Notes under the pieces: generated by a model
Seen by the model: only the letters and a program-made list of their open reading frames with translations
Told to the model about the DNA's origin: nothing
The model's database searches: none
Shown: one piece after another, positions 8,524-17,133 of the stretch
How the letters are laid out: the number at the start of each line of letters is the position of its first letter
Numbering within the stretch: position 1 is the stretch's first letter
Position numbers and translations under genes: made by a program
Assembly (NCBI GenBank): GCA_934202735.1
Contig: CAKPYH010000002.1
Location: 238,966-302,965 of the forward strand
Length of the DNA stretch: 64,000 nucleotides
Direction: 5' to 3'
DNA from: an uncultured Alphaproteobacteria bacterium
GTDB lineage: Bacteria; Pseudomonadota; Alphaproteobacteria; CAAHEQ01; UBA3637

Positions 8524-8565
8524 AAGGAACGCAACCCGTTAAATCATGAGATAATTGCGTTCCTT
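8524..8565 (-). promoter_or_regulatory. 11-bp inverted repeat between acpP and fabF
   Basis: AAGGAACGCAA (8524-8534) and TTGCGTTCCTT (8555-8565) form a perfect 11-bp stem. On the minus strand it lies after acpP and is followed by a weak T-rich tract, so it may act as a partial terminator that lets acpP be expressed above fabF. Confidence 0.55.
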
Positions 8566-8585
8566 TGACAAACTCTGTCAGGCCC

Positions 8586-8819
8586 TTACGCCTGTTTTTC
8601 AATAAAGTCTATTGCATCTTTCACAGTGCGAATTTTTTCCGCAGCGTCATCGGGAATAGAGCATCCGAATTCTTCTTCAAATGCCATAACCAATTCTACG
8701 GTGTCCAAACTATCCGCACCCAAGTCATCAATAAAACTTGCGTTATCTTGAACCTTGGCTTCATCAACACCCAAGTGTTCCACAACAATTTTTTTGACGC
8801 GTTCGGCAATATTACTCAT
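8586..8819 (-). CDS. acpP: acyl carrier protein
   Basis: 77-residue acidic four-helix carrier. The 4'-phosphopantetheine attachment site is Ser37 in DDLGADSLDTVELVMAFEEEF, split here as GADSLDTVEL plus the downstream acidic helix. It carries acyl chains between the fatty-acid synthase enzymes. AAAGGAAAT upstream is the ribosome binding site. It lies between fabG and fabF in the usual cluster. Confidence 0.96.
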   Translation of the reverse strand: MSNIAERVKKIVVEHLGVDEAKVQDNASFIDDLGADSLDTVELVMAFEEEFGCSIPDDAAEKIRTVKDAIDFIEKQA

Positions 8820-8989
8820 TTTTAATTTCCTTTCTGTTTAATAATTTTTGTCATTGCTGACGAAATCGGACCCAGTTTTAGCATATTTTTTTCACTTCGT
8901 CCAGTCTTTTTTTTATTTGAACGGATAAAAACGACAATTTTCATTTATTTTTAACAAGTTAAAAAATTATCACTTTCTATCCGGACGGC

Positions 8990-9727
8990 CTATAACATAG
9001 CCATTCCCCCATTCACATGAAGGGTTTGACCGGTGATATAGCCTGCTTCATCACTGGCCAAAAAGACCGCTGCATTAGCAATATCTTCCGGCAGACCCAA
9101 ACGCCCCATGGGAATCTTTTGCGCCAACGCTTGCTTCGCTGCTTCGGGCAATACATCCGTCATCGGTGTTTTAATAAACCCCGGCGCGATACAGTTAACC
9201 GTAATGTTGCGTTTAGCCAATTCCTGAGCCAAACATTTGGACATAGCAATCAGTCCGCCCTTAGATGCCGCATAATTGGCCTGTCCCGCGTTCCCCATTA
9301 CGCCCACAACCGATGCCATGTTGATAATCCGGCCGAAACGCCGTTTCATCATACCCGTCATCACGGCCCGGGACAAGCGGAAACCGGCCGTCAAATTGAT
9401 GTCCAAGACCTTTTGCCACTGTTCATCGGTCATGCGCAGGGCCAAACCATCTTTGGTAATACCGGCGTTATTCACCAGAATATCAATTTTGCCCATATCC
9501 GTTTCCGCCTGACGCACCAAATTATTCAGGCTTTCCGTATCGGTCAGATTCGCCGAATACACAAAAACGTGCGGTCCCAATTCCGCCTGAAACGCCGTCA
9601 AGGTATCAAGGTTCATATCCGTCAAGGCCAGTGTTGCCCCTTGAGCATACAATTTTCTGGCAATTTGGCGACCAATGCCGCCGGTTGCCCCGGTAATCAG
9701 GGCCGTTTTTCCCGTAAAATCAAACAT
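8990..9727 (-). CDS. fabG: 3-oxoacyl-[acyl-carrier-protein] reductase
   Basis: Short-chain dehydrogenase/reductase of fatty-acid synthesis that reduces 3-ketoacyl-ACP with NADPH. Glycine-rich cofactor motif TGATGGIGRQIA (12-23), NNAG (86-89), catalytic Ser139, Tyr152 and Lys156 in NYAASKGG, and PGFIKTPMT. The start at 9727 (245 residues) has AAAGGAGA upstream and gives the standard N-terminus; the longer ATG at 9757 adds nine non-homologous residues. The 170-bp gap to acpP holds no gene. Confidence 0.95.
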   Translation of the reverse strand: MFDFTGKTALITGATGGIGRQIARKLYAQGATLALTDMNLDTLTAFQAELGPHVFVYSANLTDTESLNNLVRQAETDMGKIDILVNNAGITKDGLALRMTDEQWQKVLDINLTAGFRLSRAVMTGMMKRRFGRIINMASVVGVMGNAGQANYAASKGGLIAMSKCLAQELAKRNITVNCIAPGFIKTPMTDVLPEAAKQALAQKIPMGRLGLPEDIANAAVFLASDEAGYITGQTLHVNGGMAML

Positions 9728-9793
9728 GAAATCTCCTTTATAAAATTCACAGGTCAAGGTTATAGCATTTTTTTAAAAAAAACGCAAGTCTTT

Positions 9794-10774
9794 TTACACC
9801 CATTTCAGATACTTGAACAAAATCCAAATGAGAATGCCGATCAAAATCATCACCAGGTTCACCGTCCAAAAGCCATACGCACTGGCCCCCAGCGGTATAC
9901 CGCCTAAATTCATTCCGAAAATACCGGCCAAAAATGATAACGGCAGAAAAATCCCCGCAATCAGTGATAGCATATATGTATTGCGCTGCGTTTGCCGATC
10001 TTCGGCATGGGACAAGGCATCTTGATTGATTCGAATCCGCTTTTCCAACAGGTCAATATCTTCCACAATCCGCCGAATACGGTCAAAGTCATCCCGAATG
10101 CTCCGTTCGGTATCCGGTGTAAACCATACCACACTATGCCGCATCAGGTTGTCCAACACTTCCCGTTCGGGCAGCATAAATCGCCGCAACACAATCACTT
10201 GGCGCAAAAATTCGGACAGATTCTGATACGTCTTTTCATTGGGACGACCGGTAATGATGGCTTCTTCCATATCATCTACCTGATCTTCAATACCGCTGAC
10301 CGAATCGGCAACACTGTCCAATGTATGCTCTAAAATCATGGGAATTAAATCCGTCATACCGATCGGTCCGTCATTCTCGCGAAACAAAGCATCAATTTCG
10401 GCAAAGTTCAACGCCGGATTTTCATAAGTGGTAATCAACACTTTTTCCGACGCAAACAGGCGCAAAAAGACTAAATCATCAGGCTCTGATTTCGGCATCA
10501 TATTGACGGTACGTAAAACCAAAAAGATGTTATTTTGGCGTACACGCATGCGGGGTTCGGATATATCCGGTTCTATCAGATTATCCAAAACCCAGTCGGT
10601 AAACTCGGGTTGTTTTTTCAACCATCGTGCGGCCCGACTATCCGACAGGTTCAGGTGTATCCACACCGTCTCCGTTCCGGCGACCAAGTGAGATAAATCG
10701 GTCAACGGTCGTTGTTCGGCACCACCTTGTCCGTTCAAAGCATACACAATCGCAAACGGTTTTGTTTTTTTCAT
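9794..10774 (-). CDS. corA: CorA family magnesium/zinc transporter
   Basis: Large cytoplasmic N-terminal domain (to about residue 260) with a long helical stretch, then two C-terminal membrane helices. The signature GMN in FGMNLGGIPLG sits between them; the usual MPEL loop is replaced by IPLGASAYGFW, a pattern of the ZntB/CorA-like branch, so zinc transport is an alternative. ATG 10774 follows AAGGAG; the GTG two codons upstream overlaps that site and is less likely. Divergent from prmA. Confidence 0.85.
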   Translation of the reverse strand: MKKTKPFAIVYALNGQGGAEQRPLTDLSHLVAGTETVWIHLNLSDSRAARWLKKQPEFTDWVLDNLIEPDISEPRMRVRQNNIFLVLRTVNMMPKSEPDDLVFLRLFASEKVLITTYENPALNFAEIDALFRENDGPIGMTDLIPMILEHTLDSVADSVSGIEDQVDDMEEAIITGRPNEKTYQNLSEFLRQVIVLRRFMLPEREVLDNLMRHSVVWFTPDTERSIRDDFDRIRRIVEDIDLLEKRIRINQDALSHAEDRQTQRNTYMLSLIAGIFLPLSFLAGIFGMNLGGIPLGASAYGFWTVNLVMILIGILIWILFKYLKWV

Positions 10775-10888
10775 AAGCACTCCTTTTTTATCTTATTTAG
10801 CATAAAAGATACCGGCATGCAACCGAAAAAGACTTGCGTCTCATGAAAAAGTTTGATATATACATTGACGAAAAGGAAACTGAAACAG

Positions 10889-11752
10889 ATGCCATTTGAT
10901 TTCAAATTGATCTTACCCGAACACGCCGTGGCCGCTTTTGAAGATGTGTTATCCGAAACGGCCGGTGCCGTCTTAACCCGTCCTTTGGAAAAAGGGCCCC
11001 ATGCCGGTGCGTGGGAATTACAGGCTATTTTTGAAGATGAACCCGATCGGGAAAGTCTGCGATCTTTGCTGCGGCAAGCCGCCGAACAGGCGCATGTCGC
11101 GCCCCCCCGACTACACTTGCAAAAAATGCCTGATATCAACTGGCTTGCCGCCAGTTATCAAGGGTTTCCGCCAATTGAAGTGGGACAATACTACATTTAC
11201 GGATCGCATATCACAACCCCGCCCCCGGCGGATAAAATAGCCTTAAAAATTGATGCCGCCACGGCTTTCGGTACCGGCGAACACCAAACAACGCACGGTT
11301 GCTTACAGGCTTTGGCAGATCTGAAAATACGACCCGAACGTGTTTTAGATATCGGTTGCGGTTCCGGAATCCTGGGCATGGCCTATGCCAAGTCGTTTCA
11401 TCAACCGGTGGACGCGGTGGATATTGATCCCGAATCGGTACGAGTCGCTCGTGAAAATGCCGCCCAAAACGGTTTGGCAGACCTGATGACCATTTGGCAC
11501 AGCAACGGATACAGTTCGGTACCGGGACACTATGATTTGATTTTGTGCAACATTTTAGCAAAACCTTTAATTGAAATGGCCGGAGATTTATATGGCCACC
11601 TGAACAACAACGGTGTAGCCATTTTATCGGGTTTTTTAATCAATCAGGAAAATTGGGTACAAAAGGCCCATACGGACCTGGGTTTACACGTTATCAAGAC
11701 TTACCGCATCAACGGATGGAGTACATTGGTGTTGCAAAAGGATCCGTCATGA
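10889..11752 (+). CDS. prmA: ribosomal protein L11 methyltransferase
   Basis: SAM-dependent methyltransferase that trimethylates ribosomal protein L11. Motif I VLDIGCGSGILGMA, acidic loop DIDPESVRVARENA and motif IV LILCNILAKPLIEM (the NIxA form typical of PrmA) are present. ATG 10889 follows AAAGGAAAC. The C-terminal WSTLVLQK is typical. Its stop overlaps the start of pepP (ATGA), so the two are translationally coupled. Confidence 0.92.
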   Translation: MPFDFKLILPEHAVAAFEDVLSETAGAVLTRPLEKGPHAGAWELQAIFEDEPDRESLRSLLRQAAEQAHVAPPRLHLQKMPDINWLAASYQGFPPIEVGQYYIYGSHITTPPPADKIALKIDAATAFGTGEHQTTHGCLQALADLKIRPERVLDIGCGSGILGMAYAKSFHQPVDAVDIDPESVRVARENAAQNGLADLMTIWHSNGYSSVPGHYDLILCNILAKPLIEMAGDLYGHLNNNGVAILSGFLINQENWVQKAHTDLGLHVIKTYRINGWSTLVLQKDPS

Positions 11753-13386
11753 AAGAACGTATACGACAATTTTTAACCGAACGGGGTCTGGATGCCTTGT
11801 TGATCACGCGGACAGATTCTTTTTTGGGGGAACATTATCCCCCCGAATCAGGACAATTCAGACAAGCCACCGGTTTTGACGGTTCGGCCGGGATAGCGGT
11901 TATTTCAGCCACTCATGCCGTATTGTTCGTGGATTCCCGATATACCGAACAAGCCCGTCTGCAATCCGATTTTACCGTGTATGAAGTGCCTACACAAACC
12001 ACACCGTCAGATTGGATTCAAAAAAACATACCCGGGGCCGTTATCGGCTACAATCCCTGGCAGCGGCCGGTGGCCTGGGTAGCCTATATGCTGAAAAAAG
12101 GAATTACCTTACAAGAAATATCTCCGGAAGATTGGGGTACCTTGTTTCCCCCGGCCAAAAATACACTCGCCCCGGCCTTTGACTATGAAAAACAATACTG
12201 TGGCACGGATTCGGACGAAAAAATCAAGCAAGTGGCACGCCACATTCGCGAAAAGGGATTGGACGCATTTATTTTTACCACACCGGACAGCGTTTCTTAC
12301 CTGCTCAATCGGCGCAGTTTAACCGTCCCCGAATATCCCGTTGTGTTTGAACGTCTGATTGTACGATCGGATGGAACCGTTTGTCCTTTGGGGACAAATT
12401 TAACGGATATGGCTGGAACTCGAATCGGTATGGATTTGAATGAAACACCGCAAGGGCTCTTGACACAAGTGCAGACCGTAGCCCAAGTCATCAGCGAACC
12501 CGATGTGGCGGCTCAAATGAAAGCCGTCAAAAATAAAACCGAGCAAGAGAATATTCGTCAAGCCTGCCTATTTGAAAGTGCGGTCTTGTGTCGTTTTCTG
12601 GCAACCATAGAACGGAAAAAAGAAACTTTGGACGAAATGGCTTGTGATACCCTGTTAAAACAATTCAGATCCGAAAACCCCTTGTATCGCGGGGATAGTT
12701 TTGACACGATTGCCGCCGTTGGAGAACATGCCGCACGGGCGCATTACCGCGCGGATATTATGTCTAATACGCCCTTAACCGCGGCCCCCATGCTATTGGT
12801 GGATACGGGAGGAAACTACCTGAACGGCACAACGGATATGACACGTACCATTTGTATCGGCAAGCCGACAACCTTAATGAAAAAACGGTATACGCAAGTC
12901 TTGCAAGGGCATATTGCTTTGGCTACAACACGCCTGAAATCAGGGGACATGCCGGGTATTTTGGACGAACGTGCCCGTGCACCGCTGCAAGCAGACGGGG
13001 CCGATTACGGACATGCCACCGGCCACGGAATCGGTCTGTTTTTGGCGGTACATGAAGCCCCGCCCGTGATTTACAAAACGGCACAAACACCTTTAACGGC
13101 CGGCATGGTTTTTTCTAACGAGCCTGCTTATTATTCCCCGCGGGCCGGTTTTGGTATTCGGTTGGAAAATATGTTGATGACTGTTCCCGGAACCGAGGAT
13201 ACTTTGATTTTAGAAAACCTGCTGTGGGTCCCGTTTGACGGTCGTTTGATTCAATTTAACCGCCTGACAGATTCGGAAAAAGCATGGCTGACCGCCTATC
13301 ACATGGGCATTCGGGAACACATTTGGCCTGTGCTATCTCAGGCAGACCGAGACACGTTAAAACCTTTGCTTGACTTTTTCATATAA
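11749..13386 (+). CDS. pepP: Xaa-Pro aminopeptidase (M24B)
   Basis: Metallopeptidase removing an N-terminal residue next to proline. The 545-residue, three-domain form: two creatinase-like N-terminal domains (to about 300) and a pita-bread catalytic domain. Metal ligands: Asp in LLVDTGGNYLNGTTDMTR (two Asp), His in ATGHGIGLF, Glu in FSNEPAYY and Glu in FGIRLENM. HEAP near GHGIG also matches. The start at ATG 11749 overlaps prmA by four bases; an in-frame upstream extension lies inside prmA. Confidence 0.9.
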   Translation: MKERIRQFLTERGLDALLITRTDSFLGEHYPPESGQFRQATGFDGSAGIAVISATHAVLFVDSRYTEQARLQSDFTVYEVPTQTTPSDWIQKNIPGAVIGYNPWQRPVAWVAYMLKKGITLQEISPEDWGTLFPPAKNTLAPAFDYEKQYCGTDSDEKIKQVARHIREKGLDAFIFTTPDSVSYLLNRRSLTVPEYPVVFERLIVRSDGTVCPLGTNLTDMAGTRIGMDLNETPQGLLTQVQTVAQVISEPDVAAQMKAVKNKTEQENIRQACLFESAVLCRFLATIERKKETLDEMACDTLLKQFRSENPLYRGDSFDTIAAVGEHAARAHYRADIMSNTPLTAAPMLLVDTGGNYLNGTTDMTRTICIGKPTTLMKKRYTQVLQGHIALATTRLKSGDMPGILDERARAPLQADGADYGHATGHGIGLFLAVHEAPPVIYKTAQTPLTAGMVFSNEPAYYSPRAGFGIRLENMLMTVPGTEDTLILENLLWVPFDGRLIQFNRLTDSEKAWLTAYHMGIREHIWPVLSQADRDTLKPLLDFFI

Positions 13387-13404
13387 AGCCGATATAATAA
13401 GGCC

Positions 13405-13896
13405 ATGACTCAAACGATGATTACATCCGGCAATGTTGCCACCAATCGTAAAGCGCACTTTAATTACGAGATATTAGAGACGCTGGTGGCCGGTATTGTT
13501 CTCACGGGGGGTGAAGTAAAATCGCTTCGTGCGGGGCATGCCACCATCAATGAAAGTTATGCGGCCTTTGAACATGACGGCGGCCTGTACCTGATCAATA
13601 TGCATATTATGGACTATGGGGCGGCCAAAGGGGGCTTTGTTAAACAAGTGGCCAGCCGCCCCAAGCAACTGCTGTTGCGCAAGAAAGAGTTAAAACATAT
13701 CCACGACGAGTTAGCCAAAAAAGGAAAAACCGTCGTGCCGTTAGACTTATTTTTTAATCCCCGCGGATTAGCCAAAGTGAAAATCGCCATCGCCCGCGGT
13801 AAAAATACCATTGATAAACGTGAAACCATTAAAAAACGGGATTGGAACATTGAAAAACGCCGGATTTTAGCCCACTACAACAATGGAAAAAGATAG
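13405..13896 (+). CDS. smpB: SsrA-binding protein
   Basis: Partner of tmRNA in ribosome rescue. N-terminal NRKAHFNYEILETLVAGIVLTGGEVKSLR, given here as its key pieces NRKAHFNYEI and GGEVKSLRAG, starts the OB-fold; DWNIEKRRILAHYNN-type C-terminal tail (seen as KKRDWNIEKRR) is the positively charged helix that enters the ribosome. 163 residues, normal. It is 18 bp after pepP with AAGG before ATG 13405, so probably the third gene of prmA-pepP-smpB. Confidence 0.94.
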   Translation: MTQTMITSGNVATNRKAHFNYEILETLVAGIVLTGGEVKSLRAGHATINESYAAFEHDGGLYLINMHIMDYGAAKGGFVKQVASRPKQLLLRKKELKHIHDELAKKGKTVVPLDLFFNPRGLAKVKIAIARGKNTIDKRETIKKRDWNIEKRRILAHYNNGKR

Positions 13897-13943
13897 GCAA
13901 CATATTGATATATAAAGTAAAAATTTATCATAAATAAAAAGAG

Positions 13944-13972
13944 TTGACTTTTGTCCACTTTTATTGTATAAT
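13944..13972 (+). promoter_or_regulatory. strong sigma70 promoter for the repetitive secreted-protein pair
   Basis: TTGACT (13944-13949), 17-bp spacer and a perfect TATAAT (13967-13972), 32 bp upstream of the next start codon. It is among the best promoter matches in the window. Confidence 0.8.
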
Positions 13973-14004
13973 GAACCTAGTTTAACAACATGGAAGGAGA
14001 ACAA

Positions 14005-14340
14005 ATGAAAAAAACAATTATTACAGGCTTATTGGTTTTGTCTGCCGTAACACCGGCTTTTGCGCATCACCATGGGGGTAATGCTTTCGTCGGTGGCTTT
14101 GTCGGCGGTTTATTGGGGGGGTTATTCGCCCCGCGTCCGGTGGCCGTTGTGGCCCCTGCCCCGGTGGTGGCTGCTCCGGTTGTAGCCCCGGCTCCCGTGG
14201 TTGTAGCACCAACTCCGGTCGTAGCCCCGGCTCCCGTGGTTGTAACACCGGCTCCGGTTATTCCGGCTCCCGTGGTTGTAGCGCCGGCTTTACCGCCGCC
14301 TCCGCCGCGTCATTGGGGTTGGGGCCGTTGCCGTTGGTAA
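14005..14340 (+). CDS. secreted Pro/Ala/Val-repeat protein
   Basis: 111 residues. The N-terminus MKKTIITGLLVLSAVTPAFA is a clear signal peptide, followed by HHHGG and a GGFVGGLLGGLF glycine zipper-like segment. The remainder is tandem VVAPAPV/VVAPTPV units and a PPPPPRHWGWGRCRW end. Probably an envelope or secreted structural protein; no enzymatic motif. ATG 14005 follows AGGAGAACAA. Co-transcribed with the next gene, which has related design. Confidence 0.6.
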   Translation: MKKTIITGLLVLSAVTPAFAHHHGGNAFVGGFVGGLLGGLFAPRPVAVVAPAPVVAAPVVAPAPVVVAPTPVVAPAPVVVTPAPVIPAPVVVAPALPPPPPRHWGWGRCRW

Positions 14341-14372
14341 TCTAACCCGAAAATGTGATAGGAGGACATATC

Positions 14373-15005
14373 ATGAAAAAATTAAATAAAGTTTTATTGA
14401 CCGGTGTATTGGCTATTGCCGCGGTTGTAGCGGCCCCGCAACGGGCTGAAGCTCGTCCGGGACGTTGTGGCCCCGGCATGCATCATGGTGGCGGATTCCG
14501 TGGCGGACCAATGCACGGCGGATTCCGTGGTGGACCAATGCACGGCGGATTCCGTGGTGGTTGGCATCATGGTCCGCGGGGCGGTTTCCACGGCGGTTGG
14601 CACCATGGCCCGCGGGGCGGATTTTGGCCCGGGTTTGCCGGTGGCTTTGTCGGCGGATATTGGATGGGCAATATGATGCGGCCGTACCCGTATTATTACG
14701 GCTATAACACGGTCTATCCCACAACGACGGTGATTCAACAACCGACAGTGATTCAGCAACCTGTGTATACGCAACCCGTTGTACAACAACCGATTTATAC
14801 ACAACCCGTATATCAACAACAAGCGGTGCAACAACCCGTGATTCAACAGACTCCGGCTCCGGCCGTTGAACAATCTGTCCGCACGGCACGTCCGGAATTG
14901 AAAGACGGTGAAACACTGGTGATTGATCCCAAGAGTGGTATGCAATTCATTACCAAGGGTAAGGTTGACTTTACTCAAACCGTTGAAAGACAATATACAC
15001 GATAA
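14373..15005 (+). CDS. secreted His/Gly-rich and Gln/Pro-rich repeat protein
   Basis: 210 residues. A signal peptide (to about residue 27, ending RAEA) is followed by tandem units of the type MHGGFRGGP and WHHGPRGGFHGG, a glycine-rich FAGGFVGGYWMGNMM stretch, then Tyr and VIQQP/VYTQP repeats, and a short non-repetitive C-terminus (DGETLVIDPKSGMQFITKG). The histidine repeats could bind metal; this is inference. ATG 14373 follows AGGAGGAC. It shares the glycine zipper and promoter with the preceding gene. Confidence 0.6.
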   Translation: MKKLNKVLLTGVLAIAAVVAAPQRAEARPGRCGPGMHHGGGFRGGPMHGGFRGGPMHGGFRGGWHHGPRGGFHGGWHHGPRGGFWPGFAGGFVGGYWMGNMMRPYPYYYGYNTVYPTTTVIQQPTVIQQPVYTQPVVQQPIYTQPVYQQQAVQQPVIQQTPAPAVEQSVRTARPELKDGETLVIDPKSGMQFITKGKVDFTQTVERQYTR

Positions 15006-15024
15006 GATCACATTGCGATGTTTC

Positions 15025-15055
15025 AGGCCCTTTATTCATTAAAGGGCCTTTTTTG
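15025..15055 (+). terminator. rho-independent terminator
   Basis: AGGCCCTTTA (15025-15034) pairs with TAAAGGGCCT (15040-15049) around a 5-base loop, followed by six T. It ends the secreted repeat-protein operon. Confidence 0.9.
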
Positions 15056-15086
15056 TGCAAAAAAACAAAATACCCATAAAAAATCC

Positions 15087-15115
15087 TTGCAAACTTTTCA
15101 AAAAGTATCTAAACT
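15087..15115 (+). promoter_or_regulatory. sigma70-type promoter of the oad operon
   Basis: TTGCAA (15087-15092), 17-bp spacer, TAAACT (15110-15115), 27 bp before the first gene of the operon. Confidence 0.6.
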
Positions 15116-15142
15116 GAACCCGAAAATGAAATGGGGGTTTTA

Positions 15143-15319
15143 ATGCTTTTACAAGCTTTATTTATTACAGTCATCGGCATGGGGGGCGTGTTCTCCTTTT
15201 TATTGATACTGATGGCCGGCATGACGGTGTTGCGTATCTGTGTACAGAAAACAGAACGGCAACCGATGGAAAAAATAGCGGCGGCTTTGGCTGTCGCCTT
15301 GCATGAAACACAGCAATAA
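15143..15319 (+). CDS. oadG: small single-helix protein, OadG-like decarboxylase gamma subunit
   Basis: 58 residues: one N-terminal hydrophobic helix (about 3-28) and a short charged cytoplasmic tail. This matches the architecture of gamma chains that anchor the alpha subunit of sodium-pumping decarboxylases, and its place immediately upstream of oadA and oadB supports the call. Sequence alone is weakly diagnostic. ATG 15143 is preceded by GGGGG; an in-frame ATG at 15131 lacks a site. 11 bp separate it from oadA. Confidence 0.6.
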   Translation: MLLQALFITVIGMGGVFSFLLILMAGMTVLRICVQKTERQPMEKIAAALAVALHETQQ

Positions 15320-15330
15320 CGGGGGAATAC

Positions 15331-17121
15331 ATGAAAACAAAAAAGACGAAAAAAATATCATTTATGTGCACGGCTTTCCGCGACGGTTTCCAATCTTGTT
15401 TCGGGGCACGGGTATTAAGTCGCGACTACCTGCCCGTTGTGGCAGAAGCGGTCAAAGCCGGTTTTGATAACATTGAATCCGGTGGCGGTGCTTCGTTTCA
15501 ATCGTCATTCTTTTATAATAACGAAAACGCGTTTGATGTCATGGATAAATTCCGTGAAATTTGCGGTCCCGGTGTCAACCTGCAAACTTTGGCCCGCGGG
15601 GTAAACGTGGTGGCCTTGGATTCGCAAAGTTCCGATATGATTAAATTGCATGCCGAGTTATTCAAAAAGCACGGTGTTTCAACGATTCGTAATTTTGACG
15701 CATTAAATGATCCGGATAATTTAAAATACAGTGCGGATTGCATTAAACGTGCCGGATTAAAACACCAACTATGCGTGGCAACCATGTCTCTGCCACCGGG
15801 GGAGACCGGGGCCCATACTCCCGATTTTTATGAAGATCGCCTGAAAAAATTTATCAAAGCAGATATTCCCTTTGACTCTCTGTGTTTTAAAGATGCATCC
15901 GGTACATCCGTTCCGGCCGTTGTCTATGAAACGATCCGGCGGGCACGACGGTTGGTGGGGAAACACTGCCCCATTGAATACCACTCTCATGAAACGGCAG
16001 GGGTCGGGTTGGCTTGCTATTTAGCCGCGATTGAAGCCGGAGCCGATATAGTGGACTTGTCTTTAGCCCCCGTATCAGGGGGTACCTGTCAGCCGGATGT
16101 GGCAACTTTATGGCACGCCTTACGCGGTTCGGATTATGAATTGAGTTGCGATATTGACGGCGTTTTACGTGTGGAAGAAGCCTTAAAAGAGGCTTTATCG
16201 GCCTACTTTCTGCCACCGGAAGCCCTGCACGCCGATCCCCGGATTCCTTGGTCACCGATGCCGGGGGGTGCCTTGACCGCCAACACGCAAATGTTGCGGG
16301 ATAACGGCCTGATGGACAAGTACGGCGATATTATCGTGGCGATGCAAGAAGTCGTCCGTAAAGGGGGATTCGGAACATCCGTAACACCGGTCAGTCAGTT
16401 TTACTTTCAACAGGCGTTTAACAATGTGATGCAAGGGCCGTGGAAAAAAATTGCCGAAGGATACGGTAAAATGGTTTTGGGATATTTTGGCAAAACACCG
16501 GTGGCACCGGATAAAAACGTGGTCCGAATTGCGTCCGAGCAGTTAGGCCTGAAACCCACAAAAGAACCGGTATTGTCCTTAAATGACAAAAATCCGAATA
16601 AATCACGGGCCCATTACAAGCAAATGCTTGCCGATGCGGGATTGCCGATCACAGACGAAAATGTCTTTATTGCGGCCAGTTGCGGCAATAAAGGGATTGA
16701 CTTCCTGTTGGGAAAGGGCAAGTTAGGTGTACGCTATAAAAAAGAAACGCCGGCACCGACCGAAACCATGCATATCACGGTGGGGGGAGAATCCTTTTCG
16801 GTCAAAGTATCCGGCCAAACTGCTACCATCAACGGACATGACTATCCCTTTACTGTCGGTAAAGCCACCCGACAGGCAGAGACACCGGCCACACCAACGA
16901 CCGCTTCCACCGGACGTATCACGGCGGGAACACCGGGGGTTATAACACAGATTCTGGTCCGTGAGGGAGATACCGTGGCCGCCGGACAAAACCTATGTGT
17001 ACTGGAAGTCATGAAAATGGAATCATACACCAAGAGCCCCCGGGCGGCCCGTATCAAACAAGTGTTTATCAAAAAGGGTGATACCGTTAAAACCGGTGAT
17101 CCTTTGTTTGAAATCGTGTAA
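15331..17121 (+). CDS. oadA: biotin-dependent carboxyltransferase/decarboxylase alpha subunit (oxaloacetate decarboxylase type)
   Basis: 596 residues. The N-terminal HMGL-like TIM barrel has the divergent opening CTAFRDGFQS (metal Asp), the carboxyltransferase lysine in LCFKDASGT, and metal histidines in EYHSHETAG. A conserved PMPGGALTAN segment follows. A flexible Pro/Thr/Ala linker (about 500-515) leads to the C-terminal biotinyl domain with VLEVMKME (biotin Lys562). It should transfer CO2 from a 2-oxoacid, most likely oxaloacetate, to biotin for decarboxylation by the OadB-like subunit. The first barrel motif differs from the classical RDAHQS, so the substrate is not certain. Confidence 0.82.
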   Translation: MKTKKTKKISFMCTAFRDGFQSCFGARVLSRDYLPVVAEAVKAGFDNIESGGGASFQSSFFYNNENAFDVMDKFREICGPGVNLQTLARGVNVVALDSQSSDMIKLHAELFKKHGVSTIRNFDALNDPDNLKYSADCIKRAGLKHQLCVATMSLPPGETGAHTPDFYEDRLKKFIKADIPFDSLCFKDASGTSVPAVVYETIRRARRLVGKHCPIEYHSHETAGVGLACYLAAIEAGADIVDLSLAPVSGGTCQPDVATLWHALRGSDYELSCDIDGVLRVEEALKEALSAYFLPPEALHADPRIPWSPMPGGALTANTQMLRDNGLMDKYGDIIVAMQEVVRKGGFGTSVTPVSQFYFQQAFNNVMQGPWKKIAEGYGKMVLGYFGKTPVAPDKNVVRIASEQLGLKPTKEPVLSLNDKNPNKSRAHYKQMLADAGLPITDENVFIAASCGNKGIDFLLGKGKLGVRYKKETPAPTETMHITVGGESFSVKVSGQTATINGHDYPFTVGKATRQAETPATPTTASTGRITAGTPGVITQILVREGDTVAAGQNLCVLEVMKMESYTKSPRAARIKQVFIKKGDTVKTGDPLFEIV

Positions 17122-17133
17122 GGAGAATACTCT

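Noticed and set aside
9017..9907. 296-residue plus-strand frame opposite fabG
   Set aside because: Shadow frame of fabG and corA with low-complexity His/Gln content and no ribosome binding site.
14394..15011. 205-residue minus-strand frame opposite the His/Gly repeat protein
   Set aside because: Open only because the opposite strand is repetitive; the plus frame has a signal peptide and ribosome binding site.
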